A stretch of 64,000 bases of DNA from Alloyangia mangrovi (GCF_002300555.2 NZ_NTHN02000018.1:29515-93514), one strand, 5' to 3'; shown: positions 7,465 through 15,824, counted from the stretch's first letter. Translations and numbers: made by a program. Notes: a model not told the origin generated them from the sequence alone.

Positions 7465-8808
7465 TCAGACCGTATCTAGGTAGATTTCGACCTGTTCGAG
7501 CGGCGAGAGCTCGGTCATGTAGAGCTGCTCCTGGCGCTTGGTCAGCAGCAGGTTGCGGATCAGTTCCTGCGGCAGGATGCGGGGCATGATCTCGCTCGTC
7601 TCGAAGGCATCCATGGCTGAAACCCAGTCGGTCGGGATCAGCGGCAGGTCCTGCGCGTAGGCGTTGCCGGTGATCGGCTCGGGCGGCTCGATCTCGTCCT
7701 CGATGCCATTGAGCGCCGCGCCGAGGATCGTGGCCATCAGAAGATAGGGGTTCACGTCGCCGCCTGCCACGCGGTGCTCGATGCGCCGTGCCGCCGGGCT
7801 GCCCGAGGGCACGCGGATCGCGGCGGTGCGGTTCTCGTAGGCCCAGGAGATGCCGCAGGGGGCGTGGTTCTCGGGGATCAGCCGTTCGTAGGAATTGAGG
7901 TGCGGCGCGAAGATCAGCGTGCTGTCGTGCATCGCCTCGACGCAGCCGCCGATGGCATGGCGCAGCACGTCGGTACCCTTCGGCCCGCCATCGTCGAAGA
8001 TGTTGTTGCCCTCCTCATCGAGCACCGAGAAGTGCATGTGCATGCCCGAGCCCGCGTAATCCTCGTAGGGCTTGGCCATGAAGGAGGCGGCAAAGCCGTG
8101 GCGGCGGGCCAGTCCCTTGAGCAGCATCTTGAACAGCCAGGCGTCATCGGCGGCGCGCAGCGCGTCGTCCTGATGCATCATGTTGATCTCGAACTGACCC
8201 AGGCCCGCCTCGGAAATGGCGGTGTCGGCGGGGATGTCCATGTCCTCGCAGGCGTCGTAGAGATCGGTGAAGAAGATGTCGAAAGTGTCGAGTGCGCGGA
8301 TCGAGAGCACCTCGGCGGCCTTTCGGCGCTTGCCCGAGCGCGGCGAGACCGGCACCTGCAGCTTCTTGGTGCTGTCGTCGATCAGGAAGAATTCCATCTC
8401 GAGCGCGACCACCGGGGTCAGCCCGTGGCGCTTGTAGCGGTTGACCACCTGCGCCAGCGCGTGGCGCGGGTCGCCCTCGTAGGGCTTGCCGCCCTCGTGG
8501 AACATCCAGATCGGCAGCAGCGCCGTCGGCGCCTCGAGCCAGGGCATCGGCACAAAGCCGCGCTCGGTGGGTTTCAGAACGCCATCGCGGTCGCCGGATT
8601 CGAAGACCAGCGGGCTGTCGTCGATGTCCTCGCCCCAGATGTCGAGGTTCAGCGCCGAGAAGGGGAAGCGGGTGCCGTCCTCGACGACCTTGTGGGCGAA
8701 GCGGGAAGGGACGCGCTTGCCGCGCGGCTGTCCGTTGAGGTCGCATGCGGCCACACGGATGGTGCGGACCTGGGGGTTCTTGCGGAGCCAGGTTTTCGGG
8801 TCTGTCAT
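7465..8808 (-). CDS. glutamine synthetase family ligase, second paralogue
   Basis: 447 residues. Same layout as the ligase at 5354 but clearly diverged: ALEMEFFLID, SEAGLGQFEINMMHQDD, GSGMHMHFSVLDEEGNNIF and NRTAAIRVPSGSPAARRIEHRVAGGDVNPYL are the equivalent active-site blocks. It belongs to the GlnT/PuuA-like group that adds glutamate to amines. It is the first gene of the cluster, with a 16-bp perfect palindrome 11 bases before its start. Having two different ligases around one amidotransferase suggests either two substrates or a hetero-oligomer. A 63-base gap separates it from the amidotransferase. Confidence 0.87.
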   Translation of the reverse strand: MTDPKTWLRKNPQVRTIRVAACDLNGQPRGKRVPSRFAHKVVEDGTRFPFSALNLDIWGEDIDDSPLVFESGDRDGVLKPTERGFVPMPWLEAPTALLPIWMFHEGGKPYEGDPRHALAQVVNRYKRHGLTPVVALEMEFFLIDDSTKKLQVPVSPRSGKRRKAAEVLSIRALDTFDIFFTDLYDACEDMDIPADTAISEAGLGQFEINMMHQDDALRAADDAWLFKMLLKGLARRHGFAASFMAKPYEDYAGSGMHMHFSVLDEEGNNIFDDGGPKGTDVLRHAIGGCVEAMHDSTLIFAPHLNSYERLIPENHAPCGISWAYENRTAAIRVPSGSPAARRIEHRVAGGDVNPYLLMATILGAALNGIEDEIEPPEPITGNAYAQDLPLIPTDWVSAMDAFETSEIMPRILPQELIRNLLLTKRQEQLYMTELSPLEQVEIYLDTV

Positions 8809-8819
8809 TTTCTGTCCAA

Positions 8820-8835
8820 GAATTTGATCAAATTC
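8820..8835. promoter_or_regulatory. 16-bp perfect palindrome, putative operator of the ligase/oxidase cluster
   Basis: GAATTTGATCAAATTC is a perfect 16-bp palindrome ending 11 bases from the ATG of the ligase at 8808. In this GC-rich DNA such an AT-rich dyad is conspicuous. It overlaps the leader and could block transcription or translation. No second copy was found in the window. The cognate regulator is not encoded nearby. Confidence 0.55.
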
Positions 8836-8945
8836 AGCGTAGCGAGTCGGATGCAGGCTGGCAAGCGGGGGCAGGGGGGAAGAAAGCGAGTATTTTGGGA
8901 AAGCTGAAGGGATGGGCGGTGTCCGGCGCGGATCGCGGCAGGCAA

Positions 8946-8978
8946 GAAAAAAGCCGGGCGCGCAGGGCGTCCGGCTTT
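8946..8978 (-). terminator. Rho-independent terminator after the ABC transporter operon
   Basis: AAAGCCGG (8950-8957) pairs with CCGGCTTT (8971-8978). On the minus strand a run TTTTTTC follows the stem. It ends the transporter operon 24 bases beyond the last permease stop and separates it from the ligase cluster. Confidence 0.88.
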
Positions 8979-9002
8979 GGAATCTTGGTTCGCGGGCGGG
9001 GC

Positions 9003-9812
9003 TCAGCGCATCAGCAGCCGCGGGCGCATCCGCATCTTCTGGCGGCGCTCCTTCGGAAGGTGGCGGTTCAGCCGCTTGTTGATCAGCCCGAAGACCCCCA
9101 CCACGCAGAGCGTCAGCAGGATGAAGAACCCCGCGAGGATCGGGTAGGGCACGAAGGGGTTGAAGGTCTTGTCGGCGAAGTAGTTGGCGTAATAGAGCGC
9201 GTCACCGCGCTGCTGCCAGGCCGGGAAGCCCGAGAAGAACACCAGCGTTGTTGCGTGGAAGAGGAAGATCGCCTCGTTGGTATAGGCGGGCCAGGCCAGC
9301 CGCAGCATGGTCGGCCAGACGATGCGCCTGAACCGGGGCCAGCCGGAGAAGCCGTAGGCATCCGCCGCCTCGACATCGCCTCGCGGCACCGACAGAAGCG
9401 CGCCGTAGAAGATCTCGCCGGTATAGGCCGCGGTATTGAGGAACAGCACCAGCGCCGCGCCCAGCCAGGCCGAGGTCAGCGGATCGAAGGCCGGCGACAC
9501 GCTCTTGAGGCTGAGGAACAGGAAGTAGGCGAAGAAGAACTGGATGAACAGCGGCGAGCCGCGGAAGACGAAGATCACCCATTCCGCCAGCTTCCGCACC
9601 GGCGTGATCTTCGACGCCTTGCCGAGCGCCAGCGCAGTGGCCAGGAAGAAGCCGGTGACCAGCGCGACCACGCCGAAGTAGATGTTCCACAGCATGCCCG
9701 AGCCGATCAGCGTGACCTGCTGGCACAGGGTAAAATTGTCGCGCGGCAGCAGGCGCTCGCCGATGCCGATCGAGCGCAGCCCGTAGTCCGCGATGGTTTC
9801 CCAGCAGCTCAT
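9003..9812 (-). CDS. polar amino-acid ABC transporter permease, HisM/ArtM-type
   Basis: 269 residues with about five to six membrane helices and the binding-protein-dependent permease motif (EAADAYGFSGWPRFRRIVWP, about residues 150-170), the EAA loop that contacts the ATPase. The start at 9812 is fixed by a 4-base ATGA overlap with the upstream permease. The frame is open much further upstream but that sequence is antisense-quality and belongs to the partner gene. It forms a heterodimer with the 9809-10690 product in the inner membrane. Last gene of the operon. Confidence 0.93.
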   Translation of the reverse strand: MSCWETIADYGLRSIGIGERLLPRDNFTLCQQVTLIGSGMLWNIYFGVVALVTGFFLATALALGKASKITPVRKLAEWVIFVFRGSPLFIQFFFAYFLFLSLKSVSPAFDPLTSAWLGAALVLFLNTAAYTGEIFYGALLSVPRGDVEAADAYGFSGWPRFRRIVWPTMLRLAWPAYTNEAIFLFHATTLVFFSGFPAWQQRGDALYYANYFADKTFNPFVPYPILAGFFILLTLCVVGVFGLINKRLNRHLPKERRQKMRMRPRLLMR

Positions 9813-10690
9813 GAGGCCTTCCTCTGCGCTTCGCCGCCCATGGTGGCCTGCCCGTGGGTGAGCCGTTTCATGATGCGGTCCAGAACGATTTCCGACACGC
9901 GGGTAAAGGCGAGGTAGAAGACCAGCAGCGCCAGGAAGTACCACATGCGCCAGTCGGGGTGCGGGTAGTCGGTGAACTTCGCGGTCTTCGCGCCGCCCAG
10001 CTCGCGCGCCCAGTAGACGATGTCCTCGACGCCCAGCAGGAACAGCAGCGGCGTCGCCTTGATCAGCACCATCCACAGGTTGGACAGGCCGGGCAGCGCA
10101 TAGACCCACATCTGCGGCACGAGGATGCGCCAGAAGGTCTGGCGGCGGCTCATGCCATAGGCCTCGGCGGTCTCGAGCTGGGCGCGGGGCACGGCGCGCA
10201 TGGCGCCGAAGAGCACGTTGGCGGCAAAGGCGCCGAAGACGATGGAGAAGGTCAGCACCGCGAGCGAGAAGCCGTAGGTCTCGTGCACCCATTGGGCGGC
10301 GGTCGAGAGCGGCAGCTTGGCCTCGGGACAGACCACGAAATCATTGCCCTGGCGGATCGGCTGATCCCAGTCAGGGCATTTCACTTCGTGCCGTATCCAC
10401 TCGAAGAACTGGTCGAGGGCGATCACGAAGAAAAGGAAGAAAGCGATGTCCGGCACGCCGCGCACGATGGCGATATAGGCCTTGCCGAGCCACGAGAGCG
10501 GCGGGAAGTGCGAGCGCGCCGCCATGGCGCCGCCGAAGCCAAAGGCCAGGGCGACCGGCGCGGTGATCGCCAGCAGCAACAGCACGGTGCCGACCGAGAC
10601 ATAGATCGACAGGTGCTTGCCCGTGGTCAGGTAGCAGCTCAGCCATGCCAGGCCGTCGATCGCGTTGGGGTCGGTACACCAGGAGAACAT
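9809..10690 (-). CDS. polar amino-acid ABC transporter permease, HisQ-type
   Basis: 293 residues. The EAA loop reads ETAEAYGMSRRQTFWRILVP. An insertion of roughly 45 residues between helices (containing HEVKCPDWDQPIRQGNDFVVCPEAK) carries two cysteines and would lie in the periplasm; this is unusual for HisQ proteins, which are normally about 230 residues. It partners the downstream HisM-type permease. Together with the binding protein and ATPase this makes a complete PAAT-family importer, likely for a basic amino acid such as ornithine, arginine or histidine, though specificity cannot be read. Confidence 0.92.
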   Translation of the reverse strand: MFSWCTDPNAIDGLAWLSCYLTTGKHLSIYVSVGTVLLLLAITAPVALAFGFGGAMAARSHFPPLSWLGKAYIAIVRGVPDIAFFLFFVIALDQFFEWIRHEVKCPDWDQPIRQGNDFVVCPEAKLPLSTAAQWVHETYGFSLAVLTFSIVFGAFAANVLFGAMRAVPRAQLETAEAYGMSRRQTFWRILVPQMWVYALPGLSNLWMVLIKATPLLFLLGVEDIVYWARELGGAKTAKFTDYPHPDWRMWYFLALLVFYLAFTRVSEIVLDRIMKRLTHGQATMGGEAQRKAS

Positions 10691-10704
10691 GTCGTATCAG
10701 CCGT

Positions 10705-10729
10705 CGAGGGGGCCGCAGGGGCCCCCTCG
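10705..10729 (-). other. intercistronic hairpin between binding-protein and permease genes
   Basis: CGAGGGGGCC (10705-10714) pairs with GGCCCCCTCG (10720-10729), loop of 5. No U-run follows. Placed directly after the solute-binding-protein gene, it probably protects that mRNA segment or dampens read-through so that the binding protein is made in excess. Confidence 0.7.
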
Positions 10730-10740
10730 TCTTGGGGCGC

Positions 10741-11463
10741 TCAGAACGAGGCGCCGATTTCCCATTTTTCGAGCAGCGCGTTGAGCGAGCCGTCGTCTTT
10801 CATCGACTGGATGGCCGCGTCGAACTTCTCTTTCAGCGCGGTGTCGCTCTGGCGCAGACCCATGCCGACGCCGCCGCCGATCAGCTCGTCCTTGTCGAGC
10901 AGCATCACGTCGTCGCTCTCGTCGGCCACCGGCACGAGGTAGCTCTTGTCTGCGAGCACCGCGTCCGCCTCGCCGTTGCGCACGGCGGCGACGGTCTCGT
11001 CGGGGGTGGCGTATTCGACCAGCGTCGCGCCCATCTCGGCGACGAAGGCCGCCTGGATGGTGCCGGTCTGCGCGGCGATCACCGCGCCTGCGAGGTCGAT
11101 GCCGTCATTGCCGGTCAGCACCAGGTAGGCCGAGGGATCGGGTTGGGTGTAGTTCTGGGTGAAGGCGATGACCTCCGCACGGTCGGGCGTGATCGACATG
11201 CCGGCCATGATGGTGTCGTAGTTGCCCGACACGAGGTTGGGGATGATCGAATCCCAGTCGTTGGTCACCCACTCGCAGGTCACCTCGGCGCGGGTGCAGA
11301 GCTCGTCGCCCAGCTCGCGCTCGAAGCCGTCCACTTCACCCTTGTCGTTGATGAAGTTGTACGGAGGGTAGGCGCCCTCGGTGCCCATGCGCACGACGTC
11401 CTGAGCCAGCGCCATCGAGGCGGTCATGGCCAGCGCGGCGGTGCCGAGAAGGATGGATTTCAT
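10741..11463 (-). CDS. polar amino-acid ABC transporter substrate-binding protein (HisJ/ArtJ-like)
   Basis: 240 residues with a clear signal peptide, cut after MKSILLGTAALAMTASMALA. The mature protein begins QDVVRMGTEGAYPPYNFIND, matching SBP family 3, and WDSIIPNLVSGNYDTIMAGMSITPDRAEV is the conserved hinge region. It captures an amino acid in the periplasm for the HisQM permeases. Family knowledge suggests lysine, arginine, ornithine or histidine. An ornithine/arginine supply would suit the adjacent putrescine-type catabolic genes, but this is inference. A strong hairpin follows its stop codon. Confidence 0.93.
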   Translation of the reverse strand: MKSILLGTAALAMTASMALAQDVVRMGTEGAYPPYNFINDKGEVDGFERELGDELCTRAEVTCEWVTNDWDSIIPNLVSGNYDTIMAGMSITPDRAEVIAFTQNYTQPDPSAYLVLTGNDGIDLAGAVIAAQTGTIQAAFVAEMGATLVEYATPDETVAAVRNGEADAVLADKSYLVPVADESDDVMLLDKDELIGGGVGMGLRQSDTALKEKFDAAIQSMKDDGSLNALLEKWEIGASF

Positions 11464-11513
11464 TGGAGTTGCTCCCTGGTTAGGTAGATGTCCGGGGTGG
11501 TCTCTGCCGCCCG

Positions 11514-12296
11514 TCAGACGTGGCTGGTCGACCGCAGGAAGCCCTGCAGCCGTTCCGATTTCGGGGCGCCGAACAGCTCGGCCGGGGCGCCTTCTTCCTC
11601 GATGAGCCCCTTGTGGAGGAACACCACGTGATCGCTCACGTCATGGGCCATCTTCATGTCATGGGTGACGATGATCATGGTGCGCCCTTCGGCGGCGAGA
11701 TCCTTGATCACCTTCACGACTTCCTGCTCGAGCTCGGGATCGAGCGCCGAGGTCGGCTCGTCGAAGAGCAGCGCCTCGGGTTCCATGCAGAGCCCGCGTG
11801 CGATCGCCGCGCGCTGCTGCTGGCCGCCCGAAAGCTGCGCCGGCCAGGCGTCGGACTTGTCGCCGATGCCGACCTTGTCGAGGTAGCGCCGGGCTGCGGC
11901 CTCGACCTCGTCGCGCGGGCGGCCGAGCACGTGGATCGGCGCTTCCATGACGTTCTGCAGGATGGTCATATGGGCCCAGAGGTTGAACTGCTGGAACACC
12001 ATCGACAGGTTCGTGCGGATGCGCAGCACCTGCTTGGGATCGGCGGGGCGGCGGTGGTGGCCGCTGCCGTGCCAGCGCACCGGCTCGCCCTTGAACAGGA
12101 TCTCGCCCTGCTGGCTGTCCTCGAGCAGGTTGCAGCAGCGCAGGAGCGTCGACTTGCCGGAGCCCGACGAGCCGATCAGAGAGACCACGTCACCACGCTT
12201 GGCGGTGATGCTGACCCCCTTGAGCACTTCGAGCTCGCCGTAGGCCTTGTGCAGATCGCGGATCTCGATGACTGGAGCTTGGGCTGGATCGGTCAA
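11514..12296 (-). CDS. polar amino-acid ABC transporter ATP-binding protein (HisP/ArtP-like)
   Basis: 260 residues. Walker A is GSSGSGKST (residues 42-50), the ABC signature LSGGQQQR, Walker B LLFDEPTSALDPE, and the H-loop histidine is in IIVTHDM. It powers the HisQM permeases. It is the first gene of the four-gene operon (ATPase, binding protein, HisQ, HisM). Its 145-base upstream region (12297-12441) carries two TTTTGCGC-like direct repeats on the minus strand, and probably the operon promoter. Confidence 0.95.
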   Translation of the reverse strand: MTDPAQAPVIEIRDLHKAYGELEVLKGVSITAKRGDVVSLIGSSGSGKSTLLRCCNLLEDSQQGEILFKGEPVRWHGSGHHRRPADPKQVLRIRTNLSMVFQQFNLWAHMTILQNVMEAPIHVLGRPRDEVEAAARRYLDKVGIGDKSDAWPAQLSGGQQQRAAIARGLCMEPEALLFDEPTSALDPELEQEVVKVIKDLAAEGRTMIIVTHDMKMAHDVSDHVVFLHKGLIEEEGAPAELFGAPKSERLQGFLRSTSHV

Positions 12297-12441
12297 GCCA
12301 AACCTTCTTGGGCAGTTGCTGATATTGGCGGCGAGAATGGGCGCAAAATGGCCCGATTGTCCATGCGCAAAACGGCGGCGGTCGAACGCTTTGCGCGGCG
12401 TAAATCGGCATCTGCCCGGATTTCAGCCGCTGCGACGGGGT

Positions 12442-12882
12442 TCAGCCCGCGGCTTCCACCCGCTGCCGGGCCAGCGCCGAATCCCTGTCGTTGATGCCCA
12501 GAAGGTTCGACACCAGCCGAAGCACCGCGTCTTCCTCGTCGTCGCGGGTGCCGTCGGCGAGCGCCACCTGCCACAGCGCCTCGATCACCGCGATGCGATC
12601 CTCATAAGCGACGGCGTCCTTGATCGCCCGGGTGAAGCGCACGGTGTCGGGGGCCTCGGCCTCCAGCGCCTCGGCATCACGGCGCAGCCGCGCGGCCTCG
12701 AAGGGCGAGAGCCCGTAGCGCGTGGCGGCGATGCGGTCTATCCGGTCCTGTTCGGACTGGTCGTAAGTCTCGTCGGCGCGCGCGACGCGCACCAGCAAAG
12801 CGCAGAGCGCCAGCCGCGCATCGGCGTCGGGCAGGAGCTCGGGGCCGGGATCGACCAGCCGTTTGAGGAAATCAGCGAACAT
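12442..12882 (-). CDS. TerB-family (tellurite-resistance-like) protein
   Basis: 146 residues, all helical. Two acidic loops typical of TerB are visible: RVARADETYDQSEQDRID and ALADGTRDDEEDAVLRL, which in the family bind a metal ion. TerB proteins associate with membrane stress complexes, but stand-alone members are common and mostly uncharacterised; no other ter genes are present. A second, related gene follows on the same strand after a small hairpin. Soluble, no signal peptide. Confidence 0.82.
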   Translation of the reverse strand: MFADFLKRLVDPGPELLPDADARLALCALLVRVARADETYDQSEQDRIDRIAATRYGLSPFEAARLRRDAEALEAEAPDTVRFTRAIKDAVAYEDRIAVIEALWQVALADGTRDDEEDAVLRLVSNLLGINDRDSALARQRVEAAG

Positions 12883-12953
12883 GCGCCAGATATAGCCGCC
12901 TTGCGCCGCCGCGCCAACGCCCTGCGCGCGATCGTGTAGGGCCGCGCAGCGGA

Positions 12954-12970
12954 CGGGGGCAGCGCCCCCG
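12954..12970 (-). terminator. GC-rich hairpin between the two TerB-like genes
   Basis: CGGGGGC (12954-12960) pairs with GCCCCCG (12964-12970) over an AGC loop. It is identical to the hairpin half of dispersed element copy A, but here the TTTCTTCTAGG half is missing. It overlaps no coding sequence and has no U-run. Confidence 0.5.
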
Positions 12971-12975
12971 ATGCC

Positions 12976-13455
12976 CTAGCCCGCCCGGCTCGCACCAAGA
13001 TCGCAGGGCGCGACGAACAGCAAGTGCTCGGCAAGCCAGAGCGCGGTGTGCCGGGTGCCCGGGGCGGGATCGCTCCCGGCCATCACCTCGCAGAGGCAAT
13101 GCGCCAGCGCCAGGCGGTCGCGGTACCCCACGGCACGGGCGAGCATGGCGGCGAAACAGGCGGTGTCCGGGGCGCAGGCGGCGACCGCCTGGCAGGACAG
13201 CCGCATCTCGGCGGCCTCGCGCTGGGTCAACTCGTGGCGCCGCGCCAGCACGGCATCCACCAGCGCCACGCCGATCAGCGGCGGTGCGCCCTGTGCCTCG
13301 GCGGCGGCGCGCAGCAGCAGAGCCCCGAGCGCCAGCGGCACGTCGCAGGGTTCCAGCGGCGTAGCCTCGGGGGCCGCCATCCAGAATTTCAGCCCGCGCG
13401 CCATGGCTGTCTCGGCCGGAGTGCGGGCGGGCGCTGCAGGAGGGGGGGGTGCCAT
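12976..13455 (-). CDS. degenerate TerB-like paralogue
   Basis: 159 residues from ATG 13455. Residues 40-150 align by eye with the TerB protein downstream (VPLALGALLLRAAAEAQGAP against ARLALCALLVRVARADETYD; AHCLCEVMAGSDPAPGTRH against EALWQVALADGTRDDEEDA), but the metal-binding acidic residues are mostly replaced. The N-terminus is a low-complexity alanine/proline stretch running through a run of eight C on the coding strand. ATG 13455 follows GGGAGA; a TTG at 13479 and an ATG at 13404 are alternatives. It probably arose by tandem duplication and lost metal binding. Function unknown. Confidence 0.68.
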   Translation of the reverse strand: MAPPPPAAPARTPAETAMARGLKFWMAAPEATPLEPCDVPLALGALLLRAAAEAQGAPPLIGVALVDAVLARRHELTQREAAEMRLSCQAVAACAPDTACFAAMLARAVGYRDRLALAHCLCEVMAGSDPAPGTRHTALWLAEHLLFVAPCDLGASRAG

Positions 13456-13528
13456 CTGTCTCCCGTTGGCATGTGTCAACGGGGTTACTCTGCGTCACCT
13501 TGCGGGTCTGGGCAATGGCAGAAAGCGG

Positions 13529-14317
13529 TCAGCCGAGGGCACCGGCATCGCGCAGCCGATCGGTGAGCTCGGCACCGGCCTCGGCGAGGCCCCAGGGCGG
13601 GTTCACGATGAACATGCCCGAGCCGATCATCCGGTGCCCCTCGCGCGCCGGCGGGAAGCGGATCTCGTGGCAGAGCGCCTCGGGGAAATCCTCTGATAGC
13701 TGGGCGATCATCGGCACATGCGCGGCGGAACTGAGGATCGGGTACCAGAGCGCCAGCACGCCGACGTTCCACTTCTTGGCGATCTGGCGGAAGAGCTTGG
13801 GCAGCTCGACGTAATCCTGCTTGAGCTCGTAGGGCGGGTCGACGAGCATCACGCCGCGGCGCGGATCGGGCGGGCAGAGACTCTGCGCCAGATCGAATCC
13901 GTCCTGCCGATGGATCGAGATATTGGGGGCGCGCAGCGCCCGGGTCAGCGCCTGATGCTCCTGCGGATGGAGCTCGGCGAGATGGATCTTGTCCTGCGGG
14001 CGCAAGAGCTTGGCGGCGATCATCGGCGAGCCCGGGTAGGCATTGGGACCGTGCTCGCGGCGCACCTCGGCCAGCGCCCGCAGGTAGGGATGCCCGTCGC
14101 GGAAGATGCCCTGGTAGGCCTCGATCCCCTGCGCCGCCTCGCCGGTCTTTACCGCTTCCGCCGAGGTCAGGTCATAGAGCCCGCGCCCGGCGTGGGTCTC
14201 GATGTAGCTGAGCGGCTTGTCCTTCTTCGTCATGTAGAAGAGCAGCTCTGCCAGCAGCGCATGCTTCTGCAGGTCGGCGAGGTTTCCGGCGTGGAAGGCG
14301 TGTTGGTAGGACAGCAT
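13529..14317 (-). CDS. rlmJ: 23S rRNA (adenine-2030 N6)-methyltransferase RlmJ
   Basis: 262 residues. The start MLSYQHAFHAGNLADLQKH is the conserved RlmJ N-terminus, ETHAGRGLYDL forms part of the SAM site, and DPPY (residues 160-163) is the N6-adenine methyltransferase catalytic motif IV. RlmJ methylates A2030 of 23S rRNA. I set the start at ATG 14317 because homology begins there, although the frame is open for another 130 codons upstream. It is a single-gene unit facing away from the acyltransferase gene. Confidence 0.94.
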   Translation of the reverse strand: MLSYQHAFHAGNLADLQKHALLAELLFYMTKKDKPLSYIETHAGRGLYDLTSAEAVKTGEAAQGIEAYQGIFRDGHPYLRALAEVRREHGPNAYPGSPMIAAKLLRPQDKIHLAELHPQEHQALTRALRAPNISIHRQDGFDLAQSLCPPDPRRGVMLVDPPYELKQDYVELPKLFRQIAKKWNVGVLALWYPILSSAAHVPMIAQLSEDFPEALCHEIRFPPAREGHRMIGSGMFIVNPPWGLAEAGAELTDRLRDAGALG

Positions 14318-14664
14318 CGCGGCCTCGGCTGATGGTCGGATCGATGGATTGGCGGGGCAGGGGCCATGCGCATGACATGCACGCGTCCCGCGCATGCCGC
14401 CGCAAATAGCGCCTGGCGGGAGTGAAGTCGAGCGCAGCCGCGGGCGCTCGCCGAATGGGCGATTGCCTCGGTCCGCAGCGCCTCTGTGGCGCGAGTGCGC
14501 CGAGAGGGGCGCGGGGGGCAGTTGAGGCTTGCCGAACGCCGGTCCATGCGCGACCATCGTCGCTATTGTTCGAAGTGATATTCCAACCTGTTCGCGCAGG
14601 CCCAGCAAAAGCGTGGGGCGTCGTCCCGTCGCGATAGCCCGGCCTTGTGCAAAGGAGTGACATA
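14318..14664. other. 347-base intergenic region between divergent rlmJ and acyltransferase genes
   Basis: No convincing gene. It should hold the two divergent promoters; the stretch 14560-14595 (TATTGTTCGAAGTGATATTCC) is locally AT-richer. Short open frames on both strands here have poor codon structure. I see no tRNA, riboswitch or clear operator. Confidence 0.5.
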
Positions 14665-15798
14665 GTGACCATTGATGATTTGATGGCAGCGGCCCGGGGC
14701 CGGCCAAGCGGCTTCGATTACATGCGCCTGACCTTGTCTGTGCTGGTTCTGATGATCCACAGCGTGCAGATTGCCTACGGGCAGAAACCCTACATGAACG
14801 CCGTCTGGGCGCATTTCCCGATCGATGGCCTCGCGATGACCGTGCTGCCGATGTTCTTCACCCTGTCGGGGTTCCTGGTGGCGGGCAGTCTCTACCGCTG
14901 CCGCACGCTGCTGAGCTTCATGGGGTTGCGCTTCATACGCATCTACCCGGCGCTGGCCGTCGAGGTGACAATCTCGGCGGTGCTGATCGGCGGGCTGGTC
15001 ACCAACCTGAGCTGGCCCGAGTATTTCACCAGCGAGGCGTTCTTGCGCTACCTGCTCAACGTCACCGGCCACGTGAGCAATGCCTCGCTCTACCTGCCGG
15101 GCGTCTTCGAGACCAATCCCGAGCCCGGCATGGCGAACGGCCAGCTCTGGACCGTGCCCTACGAGCTGATCTGCTACATCGGTCTGGGCGTGCTTGCGCT
15201 GGCCGGGGCGCGCAAGGACCGGCGCGTGCTTCTGGCCGGGTTGCTGGTCTTCATCGCCTTTTCGGTGATCAAGATGGGGCTACGGACGGGCTGGCATTTC
15301 GATCCGTGGGTGGGGCCAGTGACCGGAAGGGCGCTGGTGATCGCGTTCCTCTTCGGCATCTGCCTGCATGCCTATCGAGACCGGGTGCAGGTCCATGGCT
15401 ACCTCGTGGCCATCGCCGCGGTGGTGGCGGTCATCGCGTTCAGCATAAGCGGGCTGGGGCAGTACATCGGCCTTGTGGCCATTGCCTATGTCACCGTGGG
15501 ACTCGGGGTCCTCGACCTGCCGCGCCTCTGGGTGCTGAAGAGCGCCGACCTGAGCTACGGCATCTTCCTCTATCATTTCATCATTCAGCAGTTGATCGCG
15601 CATCTGCTGCCCGGGATGCGCGAATGGTACTGGATCACCGCCATCTCGCTGCCGGTCACCATGCTGGTCGCGCATCTGTCCTGGGTGGGGATCGAGCGAC
15701 CGGCGCTGAAGCTGCGCCAGCGCGTCTTTGCGCTGGAGTGCAGGATCATGCGCAGCCTGCCGGGTATGACCGGCTGGCACGCTTCGGCTGAGCGCTGA
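14665..15798 (+). CDS. acyltransferase family 3 (OafA/ExoZ-like) membrane protein
   Basis: 377 residues with about ten membrane helices. The N-terminus GFDYMRLTLSVLVLMIHSV contains the R...H arrangement of acyltransferase_3 proteins, and FFTLSGFLVAGSLYR the conserved SGF motif. These enzymes O-acetylate or succinylate surface polysaccharides or glycans. GTG 14665 is preferred over GTG 14647 because AAAGGAG (14651-14657) precedes it. It is not flanked by polysaccharide genes, so its acceptor is unknown. Confidence 0.88.
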   Translation: MTIDDLMAAARGRPSGFDYMRLTLSVLVLMIHSVQIAYGQKPYMNAVWAHFPIDGLAMTVLPMFFTLSGFLVAGSLYRCRTLLSFMGLRFIRIYPALAVEVTISAVLIGGLVTNLSWPEYFTSEAFLRYLLNVTGHVSNASLYLPGVFETNPEPGMANGQLWTVPYELICYIGLGVLALAGARKDRRVLLAGLLVFIAFSVIKMGLRTGWHFDPWVGPVTGRALVIAFLFGICLHAYRDRVQVHGYLVAIAAVVAVIAFSISGLGQYIGLVAIAYVTVGLGVLDLPRLWVLKSADLSYGIFLYHFIIQQLIAHLLPGMREWYWITAISLPVTMLVAHLSWVGIERPALKLRQRVFALECRIMRSLPGMTGWHASAER

Positions 15799-15824
15799 GC
15801 ACGCAACGACCGGCGCCTTGAACG

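Noticed and set aside
5354..8808. True glutamine synthetase glnA genes
   Set aside because: No adenylylation-site tyrosine, no adjacent glnB, and oxidase and amidotransferase neighbours fit gamma-glutamyl-amine ligases.
8820..8835. FNR/FnrL box
   Set aside because: The TTGAT and ATCAA parts overlap here; a true FNR site needs four bases between them.
12442..13455. A tellurite-resistance operon
   Set aside because: Only TerB-like proteins are present; terA, terC, terD and terZ are missing.
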